From the NCBI GenBank assembly GCA_013139395.1, contig WTAX01000054.1:1-5281 (forward strand): a stretch of 5,281 bases of DNA, in the 5' to 3' direction. This document shows, in pieces, positions 1 to 5,281 of this stretch; within the stretch, counting starts at the first letter, position 1, and every line of letters starts with the position of its first letter. Position numbers and translations under genes: made by a program. The notes below the pieces were generated by a model. The model was given only the letters and a program-made list of their open reading frames with translations. It had not been told where the DNA came from and did not search any database. This stretch comes from Gammaproteobacteria bacterium. GTDB lineage: Bacteria; Pseudomonadota; Gammaproteobacteria; GRL18.

Positions 1-768
1 GTAAAGAAAAATAGCACCGTGAAACCATAATATAATGGTATAAGGCAGTAATTTACCCGCAATTGCTTTTAAAGGATTATTCTTCAGCCAGTTAGCAAGG
101 CCTTGAAGGCGGAGTTCACGGGACAAGGCAAGCAGAGTGATCAGTATAATCAGCACTTGCCAGACAGCAGGAATAACGGCTGAAGCAAGAAATTGTGCAT
201 AGTCACTATTGGTATTAAATAATGGGGTAATTTGTGCGCTGACGGGTACCGCTGAAGCAATAGCCTGACTTATCACATCACCCTGAATCATGGCACTGAC
301 AATATCAATTTCTGCTGAAAAAGTCTGCTGAGCGATTTCTAAACCACTGGAGACTAACTTGCCGGTCAGTAAAAATTGGGTATTATAAAAGGCCGTTACC
401 TGTGGTGGATGACCTGTCATAACATTTCGTTTCAGACCCGATGGAATGACGACCAGCGCATTTATTTTACCAGTGCTTAGGGCGAAGCGCCCCTGTCTGA
501 CACTGTCATACTGGCTCATGACATATAATACTGGATTAGAATCATAGTGACGAACCAGACTGCGTGATAAATCACTGTGATCCTGGTCAACAATGCCAAT
601 GGCAAGATCACGTGGGATTCCGGCAGAAAATATCCACCAAAGGATAAAAAATAACAATAACGGTACCCAGCTGACCGAAGCCCTTAACCATGTATCTGTG
701 ACTAATAAGCCCCATTCACGTCGGACTTGTTGAGCTAGCGTCACTGAGGTAGAAACTGGAGTTGTCAC
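1..768 (-). CDS. ABC-2-type transporter permease, N-terminal part (runs off the window)
   Basis: Inner-membrane permease subunit of an ABC-2-type exporter, probably partner of the HlyD-type adaptor just upstream. The frame is open for 256 codons from a GTG at 768 to the window edge with no stop. Residues about 33-49 (VPLLLFFILWWIF) form a first membrane helix. A periplasmic domain follows, carrying the family pattern of a predicted strand then DQDHSDLSRSL (61-71), a KINALVVIP stretch (101-109) and FYN (127-129). A second helix lies near 192-216 (FLASAVIP...LIILITLLAL), and a third starts near 238 after NPLKAIAGKLLP. This matches the ABC2_membrane_3 / YhhJ-YbhR type, where full proteins are about 370-380 residues, so roughly the last third is missing. 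GTG is chosen because it overlaps the adaptor stop by one base (TAGTG on the coding strand), typical of translational coupling; the Shine-Dalgarno match (AAAG-type) is weak. No nucleotide-binding domain is visible. The family is confident; the exported substrate is unknown. Confidence 0.88.
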   Translation of the reverse strand, partial: MTTPVSTSVTLAQQVRREWGLLVTDTWLRASVSWVPLLLFFILWWIFSAGIPRDLAIGIVDQDHSDLSRSLVRHYDSNPVLYVMSQYDSVRQGRFALSTGKINALVVIPSGLKRNVMTGHPPQVTAFYNTQFLLTGKLVSSGLEIAQQTFSAEIDIVSAMIQGDVISQAIASAVPVSAQITPLFNTNSDYAQFLASAVIPAVWQVLIILITLLALSRELRLQGLANWLKNNPLKAIAGKLLPYTIILWFHGAIFLY

Positions 769-1766
769 TACTGAGCTTTCTTTTGTTCGGTGTGTTGGAC
801 CAGTACGGACATACCGACACGTACACCTTCAATCGTCTTAAGTGGTTTGGCTTCAACTTCAAAAGTTCTCATATCAAAGCCTTTGGCACTATCGGTTGCA
901 CGCCATGTGGCATAATCACCCATTACTGACACATGAGTCACTTTAAACTGATAGGTCTTTTTCCCTATTGCCGGGATCGTCACCGTAAATTCACTGCCTG
1001 GCTGATACTCAGAGAGCAGATCTTCGCGCACATGGAATACGGCCCACATTTCATTCATATCCATGACGGTTATTACCGGAAAGCCTGCAGGTGCAATCTC
1101 GCCGCTATGTAATAACACCTGAGTCACCTCACCATCATGCCAGCTGACGACCTGTGTTTCATCAGTGTAGGCTTTTACCTCTGCCACAGCGCCCGCTGCC
1201 GCCCTGGCTTTGTCTGCTGCTGCCTTACGTGTTTCCTCTCGTGTGCCTTCTTCTGCCATTTGGTAGAGCTGATGAGCGGCATGCTGGGTATACTGAGCTG
1301 CTTTTAGTTGTGTATATGCCTCATCTTTTTTCTGTTCGGGAAGCACACCCTGTTTATACAGGTTGTTTATTCGCTGATAGGTTTTTTCAAATAATTGTGT
1401 AGCGGCTTTCGCCTTTTGCCAGTTATCTTTTGCCGCTGCCACCTCTTGTATTCGTGCGCCTTTAATTGCTTCTTTTGCTAAATCTTCTGCAGCGGCACTA
1501 ATAGCCTTTGCTTGCTCTAATTTAGCTTCCAGCTCTGGACTTAATAATGTGTAAATCAATTGTTCCTTATGAACCCGCTCACCTTTTCTGACCAGTATTT
1601 TATCAATACGACCGGGAATTTTTGATGAAATATTATAATGACGCGCTTCTATTTGCCCTTGTAATCTTTGTACCCGGGGCTGGTAAGCCTGCCAGAAGGA
1701 ATGGACTATAAGCGCCAGCAAAACAATAATAATAAGCCATGAGAAAAAAGAAATTAATTTATTCAT
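768..1766 (-). CDS. HlyD-family periplasmic adaptor (membrane fusion protein)
   Basis: Periplasmic adaptor expected to bridge the inner-membrane permease downstream and the TolC-type channel upstream. It is 332 residues, normal for this family. One N-terminal membrane anchor spans about residues 5-24 (ISFFSWLIIIVLLALIVHSF), without a lipobox Cys. The split lipoyl (barrel-sandwich hybrid) domain is at about 43-74 (SSKIPGRIDKILVRKGERV) and 206-236 (DGEVTQVLLHSGEIAPAGFPV). Between them lies a long Ala/Lys/Glu/Gln-rich helical hairpin, about 75-200, of the type that meets TolC. A beta-barrel and membrane-proximal part follow at about 237-325, with MWAVFHVREDLL and a late GFDMRTFEVEA segment. The ATG at 1766 has no clear Shine-Dalgarno site, so re-initiation after the TolC-type gene 34 bp upstream is plausible. 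The stop overlaps the GTG of the permease by one base. The architecture resembles adaptors of ABC-2-type exporters such as YhiI or YbhG more than RND adaptors, judged mainly from the neighbouring permease. Family assignment is secure; substrate is not. Confidence 0.93.
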   Translation of the reverse strand: MNKLISFFSWLIIIVLLALIVHSFWQAYQPRVQRLQGQIEARHYNISSKIPGRIDKILVRKGERVHKEQLIYTLLSPELEAKLEQAKAISAAAEDLAKEAIKGARIQEVAAAKDNWQKAKAATQLFEKTYQRINNLYKQGVLPEQKKDEAYTQLKAAQYTQHAAHQLYQMAEEGTREETRKAAADKARAAAGAVAEVKAYTDETQVVSWHDGEVTQVLLHSGEIAPAGFPVITVMDMNEMWAVFHVREDLLSEYQPGSEFTVTIPAIGKKTYQFKVTHVSVMGDYATWRATDSAKGFDMRTFEVEAKPLKTIEGVRVGMSVLVQHTEQKKAQ

Positions 1767-1800
1767 AATAATGATTTAAACAGTCTGTTATTGATACTTT

Positions 1801-3207
1801 TTATTGGTAACCGGAAAAAGAATCCATTTGATCACTGAGTGCTAACAAACGGGCGAGTGATAATACATATTCATAGGCTGCTGCCTGACGTTGAATTTTG
1901 ACACTGGCTAAAAACAATTTAGCATCAACCACTTCTAATGAGCTGGAAAGACCCTGAGCGTATGCAGCATCACGTAGGTGGATATTTTCCTGAGCCAGCG
2001 CAAGGCTGGATTTCAAACCATTATATTCTTCCAGGGCAGTATTGGCTTCACGCCAGGTTTTTTCGACCAGTAATTTTAGATCCTGAATCGCCTGAGTAGT
2101 GAGATAATCCAGTTCAATAATAGTGCTTTTTGCTGCTTTCAGTTTTCCTGAACGTCCGCTGCGAGTCGTTATTGGTATTTTAACACCGACCCCGACCATC
2201 CAGTCAGGGGCTAAATCAGCAGCCAGAGTATCCTGTTCATATAAATTATAATTTCCAAACAAAAAGACTTCCGGTAAATACTCACCTTTTTTAACATCGA
2301 CAAAACCCTGTGCCTGTTTACGTTTGGAGTCCAGCACACCGAGACCCGGATGATTTTTTAATGTTTCAGTCGTAATTTCAGCCATTGACGGCAGAGTGTT
2401 ATTAATAAACAGCCTGCTATTAGGATTGATATTACTTTTCTCTTTTAACAGATGATTTAATGCCACCTGAGCTATTTCAAGTTCACGTTTGGCCTTATTT
2501 TTTTCAACCCGGGATTTGTCATAACTGGCTTCAGCTTTTAAACGTTCAACCTTTGCTATCTGACCTTCTTTCTGTAGTTTTTTCGAATTATCAAAATGCT
2601 TAAACAGGCCTTTTTCTGCCTCTGTCTGAGCAGCCAGGATCTGTTTTGCCAGCACCACGCCAAAATAGACTTTGGCCAATTGTTCAAACAGGGCCTGTTT
2701 TTTTATTCGCGATAAGTATTTAGCTTCTGCCAGCTGATTGAAAGCAATACCCTGTGCCGCATCAATACGGCCTCCCGCATAAACAGGCCATACGGCTGTC
2801 AAAGAAGAGATAACCACATAATCTTTTGTGATCTTGCTGGTAAACGCATCATCAATCTGACTGAGTGGAATCCCGTCAATTCTTCCCAGTACGTTTAAAA
2901 ATTTTTCCAGAACGTCACCTCTGGGCATAGAGTCAAATAAGTCTGAAGGCGCTAAACTCACCTCATCATCCAGCTTGGTATAATCAGCTGATATGCCGAT
3001 TTCCGGCCAATAAAGATCCTCGGCAGCCTCAACCATATGCATGGATTTTTCCTGATTTGCATAAGCCGCTGCAAGCCCGTCATTATTTTGCTGCAGCACT
3101 GACCATGCTTGAGAAAAACTTAAATTATCGGCAAAAGAAATACTGCTGATAATAAATACCAGGAAACCAAATAGTAATACACGAAAAAAAACCGTCATTT
3201 GATTCAT
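1801..3207 (-). CDS. TolC-family outer-membrane efflux protein
   Basis: Outer-membrane channel subunit of a tripartite exporter; family members trimerise into a barrel plus a periplasmic alpha-helical tunnel. The 468-residue length is typical. A signal peptide covers about 1-26 with a hydrophobic core (VLLFGFLVFIISSI) and probable cleavage after SFA. The two-fold internal repeat of the OEP fold is visible. Helix then YWPEIGISADY (66-76) and WPVYAGGRIDAA (140-151) in the first half correspond to YLPEVFLFGNYNLY (310-323) and VGVKIPITTRSGRSGKLKAA (340-359) in the second. Long helices with heptad-like Ala/Leu/Lys/Glu patterns span about 150-255 and 355-455. SSLEVVDAKLFL (422-433) matches the usual late family motif. 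No lipobox Cys is present, so it is TolC-like rather than an NodT-type lipoprotein. The start at 3207 lacks a strong Shine-Dalgarno; a second ATG three codons in would leave the signal peptide intact. It is separated by 34 bp from the adaptor gene and 104 bp from the FadL-type gene, so it probably opens the export operon. Confidence 0.94.
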   Translation of the reverse strand: MNQMTVFFRVLLFGFLVFIISSISFADNLSFSQAWSVLQQNNDGLAAAYANQEKSMHMVEAAEDLYWPEIGISADYTKLDDEVSLAPSDLFDSMPRGDVLEKFLNVLGRIDGIPLSQIDDAFTSKITKDYVVISSLTAVWPVYAGGRIDAAQGIAFNQLAEAKYLSRIKKQALFEQLAKVYFGVVLAKQILAAQTEAEKGLFKHFDNSKKLQKEGQIAKVERLKAEASYDKSRVEKNKAKRELEIAQVALNHLLKEKSNINPNSRLFINNTLPSMAEITTETLKNHPGLGVLDSKRKQAQGFVDVKKGEYLPEVFLFGNYNLYEQDTLAADLAPDWMVGVGVKIPITTRSGRSGKLKAAKSTIIELDYLTTQAIQDLKLLVEKTWREANTALEEYNGLKSSLALAQENIHLRDAAYAQGLSSSLEVVDAKLFLASVKIQRQAAAYEYVLSLARLLALSDQMDSFSGYQ

Positions 3208-3311
3208 TAAGATAAAACCCGCACAAGAATTAAAACCAGAATTAATTTTTGCATTTAAATTTCTTAATATTTATGATGTGTAACCGTTTTTCCTTTAACC
3301 ATTGTGGAAAT
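3208..3311 (-). other. 104-bp intergenic gap before the TolC-type gene
   Basis: This is the longest non-coding stretch in the window and the natural place for an export-operon promoter. It is very AT-rich. I looked for -35/-10 pairs on the minus strand. The best is TTACAC (3268-3263) followed about 18 bases later by TTTAAA, which is too weak to call. No hairpin followed by a T-run is visible after the FadL-type gene, so read-through from upstream is possible. The gap also contains a short direct repeat listed separately. Confidence 0.5.
3226..3245. repeat. Short direct repeat, two 8-bp copies, 12-bp period
   Basis: The 8-mer AGAATTAA (plus strand) occurs at 3226-3233 and again at 3238-3245, with a 12-bp start-to-start period, about 20 to 40 bp before the TolC-type start codon. 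Paired half-sites in a promoter region can be regulator contacts, but 12 bp is not a whole number of helical turns. In such AT-rich DNA the repeat may well be chance. Confidence 0.3.
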
Positions 3312-3322
3312 TTAAAATTTCC
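3306..3322. repeat. Inverted repeat overlapping the FadL-type stop codon
   Basis: GGAAATTT (3306-3313) and AAATTTCC (3315-3322) are exact reverse complements around one central base; a real RNA hairpin would open the inner pairs to form a loop. It overlaps the last two codons and the TAA of the FadL-type gene. The minus-strand sequence after it (ACAATGGTT...) has no T-tract, so it is not a standard intrinsic terminator. It could protect a mRNA 3' end or be incidental. Confidence 0.4.
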
Positions 3323-4577
3323 AGGACGCATAAACAGAAGCGAAAACAAAATAGACGTCCGTATACTCGCCATTCACATCCCCCCCTGAACCATTGGTAT
3401 TTTTAACCTTTAAATCACCTTCCCAGATAAAATCCATACCGGCACCTAATTTAAAATCTTTATTGACGGTTTTTTCAATACCAATACCATAACGGTACAT
3501 ATCACCTAAAGGCATAACTATAGGACGATTTTTATCATTAAACAGCTCACTATCAAAAGAGAAACCTGCCGTCAGCATTAAATCAGAGGCATATTGGTAT
3601 TGTGTTGCAATTCCAATATGATAAATGTCTTTTGCTTTTAAATTGGTCGTGGTAATTCGACCGAGATTATCAAAACCAACATCGATTTTACCAAAGCGAG
3701 ACCAGTCTTCCCAACCAACACTACCTAAAAGAGCCCATTTAGAATTCAGTTGATGAAAGACACTGACATTAAGTGCCTGCGGCATATAAAGGCCTAAATC
3801 AATTGCTCCGAGATCATTAAGTACTGCTTCGCCTATCGGGCCGATGCCGGAGGTTGAAATTTTATCTTTAAAATCAAATTTTGTTTCTGTCAGATAACGT
3901 ACACCAATACGAGTATCCTGAGTCGGTTCAAACATCAGGCCAAAGTTGCCCTGAACAGCAAAGTCAGTATCTTCAATTTTTGCCTTACCATCCACTCCAC
4001 TTTCATGGGCAACAGACATTACTGTTTTAAGATAACCATAGGTTAAAGCCGCACCCGCACCAATAGAAAGCCAGTCATTAACCTTGTAGGCAAGGGTGGG
4101 TTGAAGCTGAGGAGCAAGAAGCCACTCTTGTTGTGATTGGTATCGTCCCTTCCAGTCTTTATCCCAGTCAAGTGATAATCCAAAGAAATTTTGAACACTG
4201 AGTCCAAAGGTAAAGTCATTGCCCAAAGGCAGAACATAAGAAAAATTACCACCAGCAAATACTTCATCCGAGTTACTGTCCGGACCTGTTATTGTTGTTC
4301 CTGCACTGGAATTAAAAGGTGCTTCAAGATACATCATCGTGCCACCCGCTTGAATTTCTTCTTGATGAATACGTGTCATACCGGCCGGATTATTAAACAC
4401 AACACTGGCATCCTGAGCTTTTGCAGATAAACCAGCACCGGCAGTTCCAATATCAGTAGTATTAGCCATCTCATAGATATATAAACCACCAGCCAGTGAT
4501 TGTGCTGATGACAGCATTAAAGAGGCAACTAAAATATAACGTGAGCAAGTTAGTAAACCTTGTCTATTTATGTTCAT
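3312..4577 (-). CDS. FadL/OmpP1/TodX-family outer-membrane hydrophobic-compound transporter
   Basis: Outer-membrane beta-barrel of the Toluene_X family, which passes long-chain fatty acids, aromatic hydrocarbons or other hydrophobic molecules. The precursor is 421 residues (E. coli FadL is about 446). A signal peptide spans about 1-29, with core ILVASLMLSSAQ and likely cleavage after SLA. The mature N-terminal hatch region begins GGLYIYEMANT and contains GTAGAGLSAKAQDASVVF followed by the family's NPAGM motif at 63-67. WKGRY (142-146) is another typical family segment. The rest alternates amphipathic strands and ends in WKF; the terminal Phe is the usual BAM recognition residue. The ATG at 4577 is supported by a strong AAGGA Shine-Dalgarno six bases upstream and by the signal peptide following at once. 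It lies 73 bp after another outer-membrane barrel gene and 104 bp before the TolC-type gene. The ligand cannot be predicted; uptake of lipids or hydrocarbons is a family-based inference. Confidence 0.93.
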   Translation of the reverse strand: MNINRQGLLTCSRYILVASLMLSSAQSLAGGLYIYEMANTTDIGTAGAGLSAKAQDASVVFNNPAGMTRIHQEEIQAGGTMMYLEAPFNSSAGTTITGPDSNSDEVFAGGNFSYVLPLGNDFTFGLSVQNFFGLSLDWDKDWKGRYQSQQEWLLAPQLQPTLAYKVNDWLSIGAGAALTYGYLKTVMSVAHESGVDGKAKIEDTDFAVQGNFGLMFEPTQDTRIGVRYLTETKFDFKDKISTSGIGPIGEAVLNDLGAIDLGLYMPQALNVSVFHQLNSKWALLGSVGWEDWSRFGKIDVGFDNLGRITTTNLKAKDIYHIGIATQYQYASDLMLTAGFSFDSELFNDKNRPIVMPLGDMYRYGIGIEKTVNKDFKLGAGMDFIWEGDLKVKNTNGSGGDVNGEYTDVYFVFASVYASWKF

Positions 4578-4583
4578 TTCCTT

Positions 4584-4588
4584 TCCTT
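4584..4588 (-). promoter_or_regulatory. Strong ribosome binding site of the FadL-type gene
   Basis: On the minus strand AAGGA sits six bases before the ATG at 4577, inside the purine run AAAGGAAAGGAA. It is the best Shine-Dalgarno in the window and fixes the start of the FadL-type gene. It suggests high translation, as expected for an abundant porin-like protein. Confidence 0.8.
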
Positions 4589-4590
4589 TA

Positions 4591-4604
4591 TCCTATATAT
4601 AGGA
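4591..4604. promoter_or_regulatory. Perfect 14-bp palindrome upstream of the FadL-type gene, possible operator
   Basis: TCCTATATATAGGA is an exact self-reverse-complement. It lies just upstream of the Shine-Dalgarno run and overlaps the TATATA that could serve as -10 element. A dimeric regulator bound here would block transcription; alternatively it is simply an AT-rich -10 region with flanking GG/CC. The sequence matches no operator consensus that I recognise. Confidence 0.4.
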
Positions 4605-4624
4605 ATTAAACTGAGATTGGTAAA
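4596..4624 (-). promoter_or_regulatory. Candidate sigma-70-type promoter for the FadL-type gene
   Basis: On the minus strand TTTACC (4624-4619, 4 of 6 matches to TTGACA) is followed after 17 bases by TATATA (4601-4596, 4 of 6 matches to TATAAT). Transcription would start near 4589, giving a leader of only about 12 bases that begins at the Shine-Dalgarno run. Spacing is ideal but both boxes are imperfect, and chance matches are common in AT-rich DNA. Without it, the gene would depend on read-through from the upstream barrel gene. Confidence 0.35.
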
Positions 4625-4650
4625 ATTCACTTTTATTAAATCGTTTCATT

Positions 4651-5281
4651 CTATTTTGGAAACAAAAAGGTGGCTGATAACTGAACATTATAGTCAGGAC
4701 CATTTTCTGGTTTTGCAACATTGCCATAGACAGCCACTTTAAAATTCACTGCCTGTTTACCAATATGAACCACTCGGCCAACACCACCACCCAAAGGTAT
4801 AGTCCATTCATCGCTGCCTTTGGCTTTCCAGTTTGCAGTTATTACCGGTGCAGACGTGACATACCACCCTTTGCCAAAATTGTAATTAACAAAAGGTTGA
4901 AAGGTCATCGCACTGATATCTTCATTGCTTTTATTATCAGTGATATCCCATATCTGCGAAATAAGTCCGCCATAAACCCATTTTTTATCCATGGCCAGGA
5001 CAACAGCTGCGGGCCCAGCAGCCCAGCGACTGGTTCCTAATCTGTCATCAGAATGTGTCGGTATCTGCAGCTGTACACCTGCCCCCCAACTTACACTAGC
5101 AGACCCCATCTTTATCGGTTTAGCTGGTGAGAAAAACCCCTGGTATGTCGTATCACCAACTCCATTTTTACGATCAGTTGAAGTGCCATCATGAGAAGGT
5201 GTTATTAAATGACCATAATGATTATCTGAATTGCTTGAGCTTACAAGGTTCGCTGTAGTACCCCCGGATGTATGAACACCA
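4651..5281 (-). CDS. Outer-membrane beta-barrel of the 'neuromedin U' / MetA-pathway-like family, 5'-truncated by window
   Basis: C-terminal 209 residues of a probable outer-membrane beta-barrel; the frame stays open from the TAG at 4651 to the window edge, so the first ATG visible inside it (5109) is internal. The segment NGVGDTTYQGFFSPAKP (39-55 of the visible part) matches the family's GxGD...FFSP pattern. It is followed by WGAGVQLQIPT, DRLGTSRWAAGPAAVVL, a YGGLISQIWDI strand, FQPFVNYNFGKGWYVTSAP, WTIPLGGGVGRVVHIGKQ and a final strand ending LFPK. That order is typical of bacterial proteins labelled 'neuromedin U' or 'transporter'. The label is a historical misnomer unrelated to the animal peptide. 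The function of these barrels is not well established; some sit near aromatic-compound genes. Alternating hydrophobic and polar residues support a barrel. The signal peptide lies outside the window. The gene precedes the FadL-type gene by 73 bp on the same strand with no visible terminator, so co-transcription is possible. Confidence 0.82.
   Translation of the reverse strand, partial: GVHTSGGTTANLVSSSNSDNHYGHLITPSHDGTSTDRKNGVGDTTYQGFFSPAKPIKMGSASVSWGAGVQLQIPTHSDDRLGTSRWAAGPAAVVLAMDKKWVYGGLISQIWDITDNKSNEDISAMTFQPFVNYNFGKGWYVTSAPVITANWKAKGSDEWTIPLGGGVGRVVHIGKQAVNFKVAVYGNVAKPENGPDYNVQLSATFLFPK

Noticed and set aside
1154..1402. Plus-strand open frame of 82 codons opposite the adaptor gene
   Set aside because: It lies wholly inside the HlyD-type gene on the opposite strand and has a Leu/Pro/Cys-rich composition typical of antisense translation, with no supporting signals.
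768..3207. RND efflux pump interpretation of the TolC/HlyD pair
   Set aside because: The inner-membrane partner that overlaps the adaptor gene is an ABC-2-type permease with a DQDHS-type periplasmic domain, not an RND protein of about 1000 residues.
3208..3311. Intrinsic terminator between the FadL-type and TolC-type genes
   Set aside because: No GC-rich stem followed by a U-run exists on the minus strand; the only inverted repeat is AT-rich and lacks a T-tract.
4043..4430. Short open frames overlapping the FadL-type gene on both strands (4043-4267 minus, 4191-4430 plus)
   Set aside because: They lie inside a clearly recognisable gene with signal peptide, NPAG motif and terminal Phe; no domain or Shine-Dalgarno supports them.
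4651..5109. Reading the barrel gene as a complete 152-residue protein starting at 5109
   Set aside because: The same frame is open for 57 more codons to the window edge, and that part includes the family GVGD...FFSP motif, so 5109 is an internal Met.
4560..5194. Plus-strand open frames of 60 to 91 codons (4560-4742, 4765-5040, 4991-5194)
   Set aside because: They are antisense to the barrel gene and the FadL start region, with Cys/His/Arg-rich shadow composition and no family resemblance.
1..5281. CRISPR arrays, tRNA or rRNA genes, insertion sequences, toxin-antitoxin or phage-defence genes
   Set aside because: Almost the whole window is covered by five envelope-transport genes; the three gaps (34, 104, 73 bp) are too short and hold no matching repeats or structures.

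Overview
The window is a compact, single-direction stretch of bacterial DNA. All five genes read on the minus strand, so transcription runs from high to low coordinates. The AT-rich composition, signal peptides, two outer-membrane beta-barrel proteins and a TolC-type channel show a Gram-negative bacterium. The FadL/TodX-type barrel beside a 'neuromedin U'-type barrel most resembles gammaproteobacterial genomes, perhaps marine or hydrocarbon-associated ones. That placement is inference, and no genus can be named from the sequence.

In transcription order: (1) 5281-4651, the C-terminal part of an outer-membrane barrel of the family often labelled neuromedin U or MetA-pathway-like, with its start outside the window. 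(2) 4577-3312, a complete FadL/OmpP1/TodX-family hydrophobic-compound channel with signal peptide, NPAG motif and terminal Phe. (3) 3207-1801, a complete TolC-family outer-membrane efflux protein. (4) 1766-768, a complete HlyD-family periplasmic adaptor anchored in the inner membrane. (5) 768-1, the first 256 codons of an ABC-2-type inner-membrane permease, starting at a GTG that shares one base with the adaptor stop codon and running off the window.

Genes 3-5 encode the outer, periplasmic and inner parts of a trans-envelope export machine. The short gap (34 bp) and the 1-bp overlap indicate one operon. No ATP-binding subunit lies between adaptor and permease; it may follow beyond position 1, or the system may lack a dedicated ATPase. 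Genes 1 and 2 are probable outer-membrane proteins, and FadL relatives import hydrophobic molecules. The neighbourhood may therefore handle uptake and extrusion of lipophilic compounds, but this link rests only on position.

Non-coding DNA is limited to three gaps of 73, 104 and 34 bp. The 73-bp gap holds a strong Shine-Dalgarno site and a perfect 14-bp palindrome overlapping a possible -10 element. The 104-bp gap holds an AT-rich direct repeat but no convincing promoter or terminator. I see no RNA genes, mobile elements or CRISPR arrays, and no clearly new system; the content is mostly recognisable envelope-transport genes.
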